From Pelagibius sp028280305 (GTDB lineage Bacteria; Pseudomonadota; Alphaproteobacteria; Kiloniellales; Kiloniellaceae): 64,000 bases of DNA. A program made the position numbers and the translations under genes. The notes beneath the pieces were generated by a model. The model had not been told where the DNA came from. It did not search any database and saw only the letters and a program-made list of their open reading frames with translations. The stretch lies in NCBI RefSeq assembly GCF_965233615.1, contig NZ_OZ247495.1. One strand, 5' to 3'. Shown one piece after another: positions 1 to 7,821 of this stretch (positions are counted from its first letter, which is position 1; every line of letters begins with the position of its first letter).

Positions 1-13
1 TGACGCTAGCGGT

Positions 14-2005
14 TCAGACGTCGATCTCTTCGACGAAGCGGGCGTTCTCCTGAATGAAGGCGAAGCGGGCCTCGGGCTTGCGGCCCATCAGGCGCTCGAT
101 CATATCCGCCGCCTTCTTCTCCTCCGCCGCCGGGCTCTTGTCGCCTTCGGCGGCGATGGTCACCCGCAGCAGGGTGCGCTTGGCCGGGTCCATGGTGGTT
201 TCCTTGAGTTGCCGCGCCGGCATCTCGCCCAGGCCCTTGAAGCGGCTGACGTCGATCTTACCGCGGCCCTTGAAGTGGGACTTCATAAGCTCGTCTTTGT
301 CCGCGTCGTCCATGGCATAGACGCTTTCGCTGCCCTGGGTCAGGCGATAGAGCGGCGGTTGGGCCAGATAGAGGCGGCCGCTTTCGATGAGGCCGGGCAT
401 CTCGCGGTAGAAGAAGGTGATCAGCAAAGAGGCGATGTGGGCGCCATCGACATCGGCATCGGTCATGATGACGACGCGCTCGTAGCGCAGCTTGTCGATA
501 TCGAAGTTGCCGCGGGTGCCGCACCCCAGTGCCTGGGTAATGTCGGCGATTTCCTGGTTGGACTTCAGCTTGTCGGCCGAGGCGCTGGCCACGTTCAGGA
601 TCTTGCCGCGCAGGGGCAGCACGGCCTGGGTCTCGCGGGCGCGTGCCTGCTTTGCCGAGCCGCCAGCGGAATCGCCCTCGACCAGAAAAACCTCCGTTCC
701 CTCCGAGCGGTTGCGGCTGCAATCCGACAGCTTGCCCGGCAGGCGCAGCTTGCGCGTCGCCGACTTGCGGTTCTGTTCCTTTTCCTGACGCCGGCGCAGG
801 CGCTCTTCGGCGCGCTCGACGAAACGCTCCAGCAGCATGCGCGCGCGTTCCGGGTGGCCGGAGAGCCAGTGGTCGAAGTGGTCCTTGATGGAGGTTTCCA
901 CCAGCTTCGTCGCGGCTGCCGTTGCCAGCTTCTCCTTGGTCTGGCCCTGAAACTGTGGGTCGCGGATGAACAGCGACAACATGGCGCTGGCGCCGCCCAG
1001 GGCATCGTCCGAGGTGACCTGGCCGGTCTTCTTGTTGCCGGTCATCTCGCCGTAGGCCTTCAGACTCTTTAACAGGCCGGAGCGCAGGCCGGCTTCATGG
1101 CTGCCCCCTTCGGGTGTCGCCACGGTGTTGCAGTAGGAATTGAGGAAGCCGTTCTCGTCGGCGGGCCAGGTGATTGCCCACTCGACCCGGCCTTGGCCGT
1201 CGGGCAGCTTGGCCTCGCCCTCAAAGGGGTCGGGCGTCAGGGTCTTGCGTTTGCCCAGGGTCGCAGCGAGATAGTCGGAAAGACCATTGGGGAAGTGCAG
1301 GGTGTCGTTCTCCGGCACCTCGTCGCCCTTCGACAGCAGCTTCTTGTCGCAGGCCCAGCGGATTTCCACGCCGCGATAGAGGTAGGCCTTGGAGCGCGCC
1401 ATGCGATAGAGCTGCGCCGGCCGGAAGGCTGCTTCCTCACCGAAGATCGTCGGGTCGGGATGGAACAGGATCGTGGTGCCGCGCCGGTTGTTGACCGGTT
1501 TGCCCTTGGACAGCTTGGTCTTGGGCTTGCCCTTGTTGTAGGTCTGTTCGTAGAGCTTCTTGTCGCGGGCGACCTGAATGATCAACTCGTCCGCCAGAGC
1601 GTTCACGACGGAGAGGCCGACCCCGTGCAGGCCGCCGGAGGTCTCATAGGCCTTTTGGGAGAATTTTGCACCGGAGTGCAGCGTCGTCAGGATCACTTCC
1701 AGGGCCGACTTGGGCTTGAACTTGGGGTGGGGGTCGACCGGGATGCCGCGCCCGTTGTCGGCGACCACCACTACGTTGCCTTCGTGCAGTTCCAGTTCGA
1801 TGCGGCTGGCGTGGCCGGCGACGGCCTCGTCCATGGCGTTGTCCAGCACCTCGGCGACCAGGTGGTGCATCGCCCGCTCATCGCTGCCCCCGATGTACAT
1901 GCCCGGTCGCCGGCGGACCGGCTCCAGCCCCTCCAGGACTTCGATATCCTTGGCGGAATAGTTGTCCGGTGATTTCTTCGATGTCGATTGAAAGAGGTCT
2001 GCCAT
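14..2005 (-). CDS. parE: DNA topoisomerase IV subunit B (ParE)
   Basis: ATPase subunit of topoisomerase IV, which works with ParC to unlink daughter chromosomes. The 663-residue length fits ParE rather than the longer alphaproteobacterial GyrB. The N-terminal GHKL ATPase domain shows E52 and N56 in AEVLDNAMDE and the DNGRGIP loop at 83-89. The TOPRIM domain shows VFLVEGDSAGGSA and, further on, the metal-binding MTDADVDGAHI. The C-terminus is complete, with 13 untranslated bases before the window edge. The gene is divergent from the thioesterase gene, so the 173-bp gap between them must hold both promoters. The ParE/GyrB distinction rests on length and overall similarity. Confidence 0.95.
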   Translation of the reverse strand: MADLFQSTSKKSPDNYSAKDIEVLEGLEPVRRRPGMYIGGSDERAMHHLVAEVLDNAMDEAVAGHASRIELELHEGNVVVVADNGRGIPVDPHPKFKPKSALEVILTTLHSGAKFSQKAYETSGGLHGVGLSVVNALADELIIQVARDKKLYEQTYNKGKPKTKLSKGKPVNNRRGTTILFHPDPTIFGEEAAFRPAQLYRMARSKAYLYRGVEIRWACDKKLLSKGDEVPENDTLHFPNGLSDYLAATLGKRKTLTPDPFEGEAKLPDGQGRVEWAITWPADENGFLNSYCNTVATPEGGSHEAGLRSGLLKSLKAYGEMTGNKKTGQVTSDDALGGASAMLSLFIRDPQFQGQTKEKLATAAATKLVETSIKDHFDHWLSGHPERARMLLERFVERAEERLRRRQEKEQNRKSATRKLRLPGKLSDCSRNRSEGTEVFLVEGDSAGGSAKQARARETQAVLPLRGKILNVASASADKLKSNQEIADITQALGCGTRGNFDIDKLRYERVVIMTDADVDGAHIASLLITFFYREMPGLIESGRLYLAQPPLYRLTQGSESVYAMDDADKDELMKSHFKGRGKIDVSRFKGLGEMPARQLKETTMDPAKRTLLRVTIAAEGDKSPAAEEKKAADMIERLMGRKPEARFAFIQENARFVEEIDV

Positions 2006-2165
2006 CTTGGCCCGTATTCTGACTGAAGAACTGTTCTTGAAAGGTTTAAGTAGGCGACGATCCTGCCGCTGCCCGGGGGACGGCCGCTTGGCAAAAGAAT
2101 CGCACTATACGGTATGGTACCTTATGTTGGTCCCCGATATCTAGTTGTGGAGAGGGGACTTGTCC

Positions 2166-2189
2166 ATGCCCAAACGCTATGACGTCTGA
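2166..2189 (+). other. Possible 7-codon upstream ORF overlapping the thioesterase start
   Basis: ATG with a well-placed purine-rich ribosome site encodes M-P-K-R-Y-D-V and stops after the thioesterase ATG at 2179. It could couple translation, or it could be chance. There is no other evidence that it is translated. Confidence 0.25.
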
Positions 2190-2628
2190 GACATCCGGAC
2201 CGGCCGGCCAACCGCGCGGCGCGCTCGCCACCCGTACGCTGGCGATGCCGGCCGACGCCAATCCCAGCGGCGATATCTTCGGCGGCTGGGTCTTGTCGCA
2301 GATGGATATTGCCGGCGGGATCACGGCCGGAACCTTTGCTGCAGGGCGCGTGGCGACGGTGGCGGTGGACGCCATGACCTTTCACCGCCCTGTCTATGTC
2401 GGCGATGTGCTCTGCACCTATGCCGATATCATCCGGCGCGGCCGCACCTCTCTGGCCATCCATATCGAAGCCTGGGCCCAGCGCGGGCGCCAGGGCGACC
2501 GGGTGAAGGTGACCCAGGGCGTTTTCACCTTTGTGGCGATCGATGACCAGGGCAAGCCACGGCCGTTACCGGAGGTCATGGTCAGCGGGACCGATCATCT
2601 GACAGACAAAGAGGAACCGGCTGCATGA
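2179..2628 (+). CDS. YciA-like acyl-CoA thioesterase (hotdog fold)
   Basis: Small hotdog-fold hydrolase that likely cleaves acyl-CoA thioesters in the cytoplasm. Residues 27-43 carry the YciA-type signature ANPSGDIFGGWVLSQMD, with the expected Asn and Asp, followed by DAMTFHRPVYVGD typical of the family. At 149 residues it has normal length. The start is not certain. A good purine-rich ribosome site (GGAGAGGGG, about 2149-2157) is better spaced for an ATG at 2166, which opens only a seven-residue frame ending in TGA at 2189, overlapping this gene's ATG. Initiation here may therefore be by coupling to that short frame. The last four bases, ATGA, overlap the next gene. Substrate range cannot be read from sequence. 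Confidence 0.88.
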   Translation: MTSETSGPAGQPRGALATRTLAMPADANPSGDIFGGWVLSQMDIAGGITAGTFAAGRVATVAVDAMTFHRPVYVGDVLCTYADIIRRGRTSLAIHIEAWAQRGRQGDRVKVTQGVFTFVAIDDQGKPRPLPEVMVSGTDHLTDKEEPAA

Positions 2629-2999
2629 GAAAAGCGATACTGGGTGCCTTGGCCGCGGCAGTCCTTGGCTTCTCCATTACGACCGCCCTGGCGGGCGAGG
2701 CCGATGTGATCGCCGTTGAGGCGGTGCAGGAGGGCGATAACACTTGGCGCTTCTCCGTCACCGTCCGCCATGCCGACGAGGGTTGGGATCACTATGCCGA
2801 CCGCTGGCAGGTGGTGGCGCCGGACGGAACAGTGCTGGGTACGCGCGTGCTTTTGCATCCGCATGAGAATGAACAGCCTTTCACACGCTCGCTCGGCGGT
2901 GTGGTCATTCCCGAAGGTGTGGATCAGGTGGTCGTGCGCGCGCACGACTCGGTTCACGGCGACGGCGGCGCGGAGATCCAGGTGAAGCTGAAACGCTGA
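2625..2999 (+). CDS. Small exported protein of unknown function
   Basis: Not a family I recognise. The 124-residue product starts with a textbook signal peptide: basic MRK, a hydrophobic stretch to about residue 20, and an A-L-A-G cleavage site near 22-24. The mature part, about 100 residues, is acidic and rich in short polar/hydrophobic alternation, as in a small beta-sandwich, with DHYADRW and LLHPHENE stretches. It overlaps the thioesterase gene by ATGA, so the two are cotranscribed and translationally coupled. That does not by itself suggest a shared pathway. Probably periplasmic. Confidence 0.75.
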   Translation: MRKAILGALAAAVLGFSITTALAGEADVIAVEAVQEGDNTWRFSVTVRHADEGWDHYADRWQVVAPDGTVLGTRVLLHPHENEQPFTRSLGGVVIPEGVDQVVVRAHDSVHGDGGAEIQVKLKR

Positions 3000-3005
3000 C
3001 CGCGC

Positions 3006-3659
3006 TCAAGCTGTCGGCAGCTTGCGCCACAGGCCGAAAGGGGCCCCCGGGTCTTCCCGCGCGATCCAGCGGTAGGGGAGCCGGCGCCAGGGCTCCACGT
3101 GGCGGCGCCGGTTATCGAGGGCATAAACACCCCTGTCGCTGTGCACGAGCAATACCGCGTGCCCCTGGCCGCTCTCGATATGGCAGGCAGCCAGGGTTAG
3201 GGCCGAACGGGGCCAGCCGTATTTCTGACAGAGCGTGAACAGCTTGCGGATGGCGTAGTCCTCGCAATCGCCTTCCGACTCCACCAACTGCCAGCGGTCG
3301 GGTCCGTCTGGGCGAAAGCGGATCAGGCGATTGACCTGTTGGTGGACCAGGGCCAGCTCGACTTCGCGCGCGTGCGTCAGTGCCACGGGCGCCAGGGGCT
3401 CGGCCGAAAGATCGAGTTCCGGATGCTGTTTGATCAGTTTGAACCAGGCCGCCGGTGCCGCGCGAAATCCGGCCGCACGCATGGCGGAGGAGGGTGGCAA
3501 GGTAGCCGGCAGGGTGGTCAGGTTGGCGCCGCCGGGTGCAGGCAGTGCACAGGTCGCCGTGACGCCCGCAAGGACGCCGATCAGGCGGCGCCGGGAAAGG
3601 TCGGAGGGCTTAGCGGCGGACTCGGACGAGGCGTCGCGGTGGTTGTCTATGGAAGGCAC
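3006..3659 (-). CDS. Transglutaminase-like cysteine protease (BTLCP, LapG-like), probably exported
   Basis: Bacterial transglutaminase-like cysteine peptidase. The catalytic triad is readable as C132 (in EGDCEDYAIRK), H167 (GQGHAVL) and D182 (YALDN). The family includes LapG, a periplasmic protease that cuts adhesins under c-di-GMP control, but no LapD partner lies nearby, so that role is not shown here. Residues 22-27 (S-R-R-R-L-I) followed by a hydrophobic segment and A-L-P-A resemble a Tat signal. The start codon is GTG, backed by a GGAG site six bases upstream. The gene converges on the plus-strand small exported protein with a gap of only six bases. Confidence 0.82.
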   Translation of the reverse strand: MPSIDNHRDASSESAAKPSDLSRRRLIGVLAGVTATCALPAPGGANLTTLPATLPPSSAMRAAGFRAAPAAWFKLIKQHPELDLSAEPLAPVALTHAREVELALVHQQVNRLIRFRPDGPDRWQLVESEGDCEDYAIRKLFTLCQKYGWPRSALTLAACHIESGQGHAVLLVHSDRGVYALDNRRRHVEPWRRLPYRWIAREDPGAPFGLWRKLPTA

Positions 3660-3699
3660 GCTGGACTCCAGGCAATGGAATTGACTGCCGGAGTGATAG

Positions 3700-3860
3700 G
3701 CTAATTACTGTGGTTGAGGCGTGCTATATTGGAGGTGTTATTATGATATCAAAAAGAAAAAAGGATGTTATTTAAAATATATTAACTATCAATTAGTAAT
3801 TAGGAGATAATTCCAATTCATTATTCATCTTTTTTCAATAAATGCACGCTGTGCATGCAC
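3700..3860. other. AT-rich intergenic island with micro-ORF and palindrome
   Basis: By direct count only 18 of the 100 bases at 3741-3840 are G or C, in a window that is otherwise strongly GC-rich. It contains GGAGG at 3731-3735 followed seven bases later by ATG (3743), which opens a ten-codon frame, M-I-S-K-R-K-K-D-V-I, ending in TAA at 3775. At 3842-3856 there is a perfect palindrome, ATGCAC-gct-GTGCAT. The stretch lies upstream of the protease gene on the other strand. It could be a promoter region bound by a nucleoid silencer, or a remnant of foreign DNA. No full gene is visible. Confidence 0.5.
3743..3775 (+). other. Micro-ORF (10 codons) with strong Shine-Dalgarno
   Basis: Perfect GGAGG at optimal spacing before ATG. 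The product would be M-I-S-K-R-K-K-D-V-I. It has no attenuator-like codon run and no obvious downstream gene on the same strand, so function is unknown and chance is possible. Confidence 0.25.
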
Positions 3861-3941
3861 CCCTGACAGGCACTGCAGAGGCGCTGAGCCAGGGTCAGTA
3901 AGCGTGCCGCCGAAACTGCCGTTTCGTTTCTTCAGTTGGCT

Positions 3942-4172
3942 TCAGGGGCCAATGTGATCGGCATTTCCCGTCGCTTCTGCTGCAGAATCCCGCCGCCGCG
4001 CTTCGGGTGCCGCAAGACTGAGCCTTTCTTCCGAGATCGCCATGCGCGGTGGTATGGGCCGCGCCTCTGCCGTGGTGACCCATGGCACATAGGTCGCCCG
4101 CGGAAAGGCGACGACACCAAGAACTAAGAAGGACGCCACGACGACACTGCGCCAAGTCACTGCTATCAACAT
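3942..4172 (-). CDS. Possible small exported protein, 76 residues
   Basis: Unrecognised and uncertain. From the ATG at 4172 the frame starts MLIAVTWRSVVV and continues with a hydrophobic segment of about 25 residues, then T-T-A-E-A, a plausible signal peptidase site, and a short charged tail. A GAGGTGG ribosome site lies 12 bases upstream (a little long). A longer form from TTG at 4193 is also open. It sits between the AT-rich island and the glnA terminator. Codon use is less clearly biased than in neighbouring genes, so this could be a chance frame. Confidence 0.3.
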   Translation of the reverse strand: MLIAVTWRSVVVASFLVLGVVAFPRATYVPWVTTAEARPIPPRMAISEERLSLAAPEARRRDSAAEATGNADHIGP

Positions 4173-4332
4173 CACAAAAACAAACCACCTCAAGAAACGA
4201 TGGTCCCTTTTTAGAGTGTTTCTTGTGCTTCGGGCGTGATCTCTCGGCGGCAGAAATATGGTGAAAATAAAGCCGTTCTGTGTTCTCGCACGACTGTTTA
4301 CGCTTCCTTAACCTCGATCAATATCGGACAGC
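4173..4332. other. Intergenic stretch, nothing recognised
   Basis: Between the doubtful small gene and the glnA terminator. Short open frames here lack ribosome sites and family resemblance. No RNA gene, repeat or clear promoter seen. Confidence 0.5.
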
Positions 4333-4365
4333 AAAAAAAGCCCCGCCGACTCGCGCCGGCGGGGC
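4333..4365 (-). terminator. Rho-independent terminator of glnA
   Basis: Read on the minus strand, a 10-bp perfect GC stem (4340-4349 paired with 4356-4365, seven-base loop) is followed at once by seven T residues at 4333-4339. It ends about 46 bases past the glnA stop codon, so it closes the glnB-glnA transcript. Confidence 0.93.
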
Positions 4366-4411
4366 TTCATACGCTTGTGTGGTCTGACGGCGGACTTCCC
4401 TCCGCTGAGGA

Positions 4412-5821
4412 TCAGACCGAGTAGTACATCTTGAACTCGACCGGATGCGGGGCGTGTTCGAACTGGTAGACCTCTTCCCACTTCAGTTCCGCGTAGGCTG
4501 CGATCTGATCTTTGCTGAAGACGTCTCCGGCCAGCAGGAATTCGTGGTCGGCTTCCAGAGCTTCGATGGCTTCACGCAGAGAACCACAGACGGTCGGTAC
4601 GTCGGCCAGCTCTTCCGGCGGCAGGTCATAGAGATCTTTGTCCATGGCGTCGCCCGGGTGGTACTTGTTCTTGATACCGTCGAGGCCGGCCATGAGCATG
4701 GCGGAGAACGCCAGATAAGGGTTGGCCGTCGGATCGGGGAAGCGCACCTCGACGCGCTTTGCGTTGGGGCTGTCGCCATAGGGAATGCGGCAGGAGGCCG
4801 AGCGGTTGCGCGCCGAATAAGCCAGCAGCACCGGCGCCTCGAAGCCCGGGATCAGGCGCTTGTAGCTATTGGTCGAGGGGTTGGTGAAAGCGTTCAGCGC
4901 CTTGGCGTGCTTGATGATGCCGCCGATGTAGTGGAGGCAGGTTTCCGACAGCCCCGCATAGCCGTCGCCGGCGAACAGCGGATTGCCGTCTTTCCAGATC
5001 GACTGGTGGGTGTGCATGCCGGAGCCGTTGTCGTCGGCGATCGGCTTCGGCATGAAGGTCGCCGACTTGCCGTACTGGTGGGCGACCTGGTGCACGACAT
5101 ACTTGTAGATCTGCATGCCGTCGGCAGCCTGAACCAGCGGGGCGAACTTGATGCCCAACTCGTGCTGGGAGGGCGCTACCTCGTGGTGATGTTTTTCGAC
5201 CGCCAGGCCCATATCGCCCATCACCTTCAGCATCTCCGCGCGCAGGTCCATGGCGGAATCGACCGGCGGCACCGGGAAGTAACCGCCCTTGATGCCCGGC
5301 CGGTGACCCATGTTGCCGTCCTCGAAAATCGAGCCGGTGTTATAGGGGCCTTCGTCGGAATCGAGGAAGTAGTAGGTCTGGTTCTGCGATACGTCGAAGC
5401 GCACATCGTCAAAGACGAAGAATTCGGCCTCAGGCCCCCAGAAGCTCTGATCGCCGACGCCGGAGGACTTCACATAGTTTTGGGCGCGCACGGCGGTGGA
5501 TCGCGGATCGCGATGATAGAGCTGGCCGGTGGAGGGCTCGACGATGTTGCAGAAGAGAATCAACTGCGGAAGGTTTGAGAAGGGGTCCATCACGGCGGAG
5601 GAGAGGTCCGGGCGCAGGATCATGTCGGACTCATTGATCGCCTTCCAGCCGGCAATCGACGATCCGTCGAACATGATGCCTTCGGTGAGCGCATCTTCAT
5701 CGACCGCATCGACATGCATTGCCAGATGCTGCCATTTGCCGCGCGGGTCGGTGAAGCGGTAGTCGACGTAAACAACTCTCTGATCTTTGATCATCTCGAG
5801 GATGGTTTTTGCATCTGACAT
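4412..5821 (-). CDS. glnA: Glutamine synthetase type I (GlnA)
   Basis: Makes glutamine from glutamate, ammonia and ATP; main ammonium-assimilating enzyme. The 469 residues match the dodecameric GSI-beta class. Visible motifs include MFDGSSIAGW, the EAEFFVFD metal/substrate region, HHHEVAPSQHE and the ATP/glutamate region around NRSASCRIP. Tyr398 in DLYDLPPEE is the adenylylation site, so GlnE-type control is expected. It lies 90 bp behind glnB on the same strand. A GGAAAG ribosome site precedes the ATG. No second sigma-54 motif is visible in the glnB-glnA gap, so expression probably relies on the promoter before glnB, with or without an unrecognised internal one. Confidence 0.97.
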   Translation of the reverse strand: MSDAKTILEMIKDQRVVYVDYRFTDPRGKWQHLAMHVDAVDEDALTEGIMFDGSSIAGWKAINESDMILRPDLSSAVMDPFSNLPQLILFCNIVEPSTGQLYHRDPRSTAVRAQNYVKSSGVGDQSFWGPEAEFFVFDDVRFDVSQNQTYYFLDSDEGPYNTGSIFEDGNMGHRPGIKGGYFPVPPVDSAMDLRAEMLKVMGDMGLAVEKHHHEVAPSQHELGIKFAPLVQAADGMQIYKYVVHQVAHQYGKSATFMPKPIADDNGSGMHTHQSIWKDGNPLFAGDGYAGLSETCLHYIGGIIKHAKALNAFTNPSTNSYKRLIPGFEAPVLLAYSARNRSASCRIPYGDSPNAKRVEVRFPDPTANPYLAFSAMLMAGLDGIKNKYHPGDAMDKDLYDLPPEELADVPTVCGSLREAIEALEADHEFLLAGDVFSKDQIAAYAELKWEEVYQFEHAPHPVEFKMYYSV

Positions 5822-5911
5822 GGATGTTCTTTCCGTTTCTTCGAACCTTGTGATGGATGTTTGTTCGGCCGCCCGGAGCCTGTTGGTGTCCTGCGGGCCG
5901 AGATGATACGG

Positions 5912-6250
5912 CTAGACCGCCGCGGCCCCGCGTTCTCCCGTGCGGATGCGGATTGATTCTTCGATACCGCTGACAAAGATCTTGCCGTCGCCGATGCGGC
6001 CGGTATGGGCGGCCTGCTGGATCGCCTCGACGGCCCGTTCGACCAGTTCGTCTTCAAGAACCACTTCGACCTTCACCTTCGGCAGGAAGTCGACGACGTA
6101 TTCGGCGCCCCGATAGAGCTCGGTATGACCCTTCTGGCGTCCGAAGCCTTTGGCCTCGGTGACAGTGATGCCTTTGATACCCACTTCGTGGAGCGCTTCC
6201 TTCACTTCATCCAGCTTGAAAGGCTTGATGATCGCTTCGATCTTTTTCAT
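5912..6250 (-). CDS. glnB: Nitrogen regulatory protein PII (GlnB)
   Basis: Trimeric PII signal protein that senses 2-oxoglutarate, ATP/ADP and, through uridylylation, glutamine. It controls GlnE and NtrB and hence GlnA activity and expression. The 112-residue length is exact for the family. The T-loop is intact, with the uridylylation target Tyr51 in YRGAEYVVDF and the preceding GRQKGHTELY. The C-terminal signature runs from DGKIFV to IRTGE. It is first in a two-gene unit with glnA, as in many alphaproteobacteria, and has a sigma-54 promoter about 65-80 bases upstream of its ATG. Confidence 0.97.
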   Translation of the reverse strand: MKKIEAIIKPFKLDEVKEALHEVGIKGITVTEAKGFGRQKGHTELYRGAEYVVDFLPKVKVEVVLEDELVERAVEAIQQAAHTGRIGDGKIFVSGIEESIRIRTGERGAAAV

Positions 6251-6314
6251 CGCGTGTTAGGGCCTCATATCCGGTGCTGATCGATCCCGGCAGCAGCGTG
6301 CCAGACTGACGCTT

Positions 6315-6332
6315 AAGCAGGAGGCGTGCCAA
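6315..6332 (-). promoter_or_regulatory. Sigma-54 promoter of glnB-glnA
   Basis: On the minus strand the bases read TTGGCACG-cctc-CTGCT. The -24 GG and the -12 GC are exactly ten bases apart, as RpoN promoters require. Transcription should begin near 6305, about 55 bases before the glnB ATG. This implies NtrC-type activation under nitrogen limitation, although I could not identify clear NtrC sites upstream. Confidence 0.82.
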
Positions 6333-6399
6333 AAGGCGCGGAGACCGGAAGATCACGGGGTTTAGGGCTTGGCCGGCGTGCGATATCGCCGCTGCTTTG

Positions 6400-6417
6400 G
6401 TTTGTCTGCCTACAAAC
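6400..6417. repeat. Inverted repeat upstream of the glnB promoter
   Basis: GTTTGT-ctgcct-ACAAAC, perfect 6-bp arms, about 70-100 bases upstream of the sigma-54 element and 23 bases beyond the aminotransferase stop. It could be an activator site or a weak terminator for the aminotransferase; it does not match the NtrC consensus well. Confidence 0.35.
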
Positions 6418-6440
6418 TGTGCAGTCTGGGCAAAAACTGA

Positions 6441-7628
6441 TCACGCGACGCCGGATTGCCGGCTTTCCAGATGGGCGCCGATGCGCTCCAGCGCCAGACG
6501 GATGTTGTCCAGGGAGTTGGCGTAGGACAGGCGGAGATAACCTTCGCCGAAGCGCCCGAAGGAGGTTCCGGCGATGATGGCGATTCCGGCCTCTTCGAGA
6601 AGCTCCAGCTCCAAGGTCTTGGCCGGGATGCCGGTCCCCGTGATGTTAGGGAATGCGTAGAAGGCCCCCGCCGGCTCAACACAAGAGACGCCGGGCAGGG
6701 CGTTGAGGGCGCCGTGGATTGCCCGCCGCCGCACATCGAAGGCCGACATCATTTCCGCGACTGCATCCTGCGGCCCGCGCAGCGCGGCCAGGCCGGCAAA
6801 CTGGGCCGAGGCATTGACGCAGGAGTGACAGTTGATGGCCAGACGCGTGGCCGTCTCCGCCAGGCCCTTGGGCCAAACGGCGAAGCCGAGCCGCCAGCCG
6901 GTCATGGCGTAGGTCTTGCTCCACCCGTCCAGCATGATCACCCGGTCGCGGATTTCCGGATACTGCAGCAGGCTGACGTGCTCACGCCCGTCGTAGAGCA
7001 TCTGGCTGTAGATCTCGTCGGAAAGGATCGTGACCTGCGGATGGGCGTCCAAGCCTTCGACCAGCCGGTCGACTTCCTCGCGCGGGGTGACGCCCCCGGT
7101 CGGGTTGGCCGGGCTGTTGATGATGATCAGCCGGGTTTGCGGGGTGATGGACTCGAGCACGGCCTCGGCGGAGAAGGCGAAGCCCTTGTCTTCGGAAAGG
7201 GCGATGGGGACGGCCTTGGCGCCGGAGAAGTTGATCACCGACTCATAAATGGGGAAGCCGGGGTTGGGATAGAGAATCTCCGCGCCGGGTTCGCCGAACA
7301 TCAGCATGGCGAAGAACATCGTCACCTTGCCGCCGGGCACCACCACCACCGTGTCCGGATCCACCTGGACGTTGTGGCGCAGTTCCAGGTCTTCGGCGAC
7401 GGCTTCGCGCAGTTCCAGAATCCCGTTGGCCGGGGTATAGCCGTGATGCCCGTCGCGCAGCGCCTTCACGGCGGCCTCGACGACATGCTCCGGCGTCTGA
7501 AAGTCGGGTTGGCCGATGCCCAGGTTGATGATCGACTTGCCCTGCTGCTCCAGCGCCTTGGCGCGGGCCAGAACTTCGAAAGCGCTTTCGGTACCGAGGC
7601 GCCCGATGGCTGTGGCCAGTTGATTCAT
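6441..7628 (-). CDS. PLP-dependent aminotransferase, aspartate aminotransferase family (class I/II)
   Basis: Fold-type I aminotransferase of 395 residues. The PLP lysine is K238 in GWSKTYAMTGWRLG; the cofactor-binding NSPANPTGG is at 171-179 and the DEIY motif at 204-207. The substrate-binding arginine lies in the C-terminal GEGYLRLSYA. Subgroup Ib aspartate or prephenate-type activity is likely, but the amino donor cannot be fixed. The ATG at 7628 was chosen over an upstream frame start at 7733 because AAGGAA sits nine bases before it and homology begins there. The extra upstream codons coincide with direct repeats. The gene is transcribed toward glnB and ends about 110 bases before its promoter. 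Confidence 0.9.
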   Translation of the reverse strand: MNQLATAIGRLGTESAFEVLARAKALEQQGKSIINLGIGQPDFQTPEHVVEAAVKALRDGHHGYTPANGILELREAVAEDLELRHNVQVDPDTVVVVPGGKVTMFFAMLMFGEPGAEILYPNPGFPIYESVINFSGAKAVPIALSEDKGFAFSAEAVLESITPQTRLIIINSPANPTGGVTPREEVDRLVEGLDAHPQVTILSDEIYSQMLYDGREHVSLLQYPEIRDRVIMLDGWSKTYAMTGWRLGFAVWPKGLAETATRLAINCHSCVNASAQFAGLAALRGPQDAVAEMMSAFDVRRRAIHGALNALPGVSCVEPAGAFYAFPNITGTGIPAKTLELELLEEAGIAIIAGTSFGRFGEGYLRLSYANSLDNIRLALERIGAHLESRQSGVA

Positions 7629-7680
7629 TTCCGCCGTTTCCTTCTTTTCCAACCTTTTTTCAGGCGGCTGCACACTAAGG

Positions 7681-7727
7681 CAGGGGTACGGGATGCCGCA
7701 AGAAGCCAGGGGTGCGGGATGCCGCAA
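7681..7727. repeat. Two 21-bp direct repeats upstream of the aminotransferase gene
   Basis: Copies at 7681-7701 and 7707-7727 start CAGGGGT and end CGGGATGCCGCAA. They differ at one base (A at 7688, G at 7714) and are spaced with a 26-bp period. They lie about 53-99 bases upstream of the aminotransferase ATG, where promoter or operator sequences are expected, and could bind a regulator in tandem. Confidence 0.6.
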
Positions 7728-7821
7728 ACCCATGCCTTGCCGAAACCGGCCGTTTCGGGTTCTTTGCCCTGGGGTCTGAGAGTTGAGGGCGCCGTCGGTG
7801 GCCGGATGAGCGCGCGTCGGT

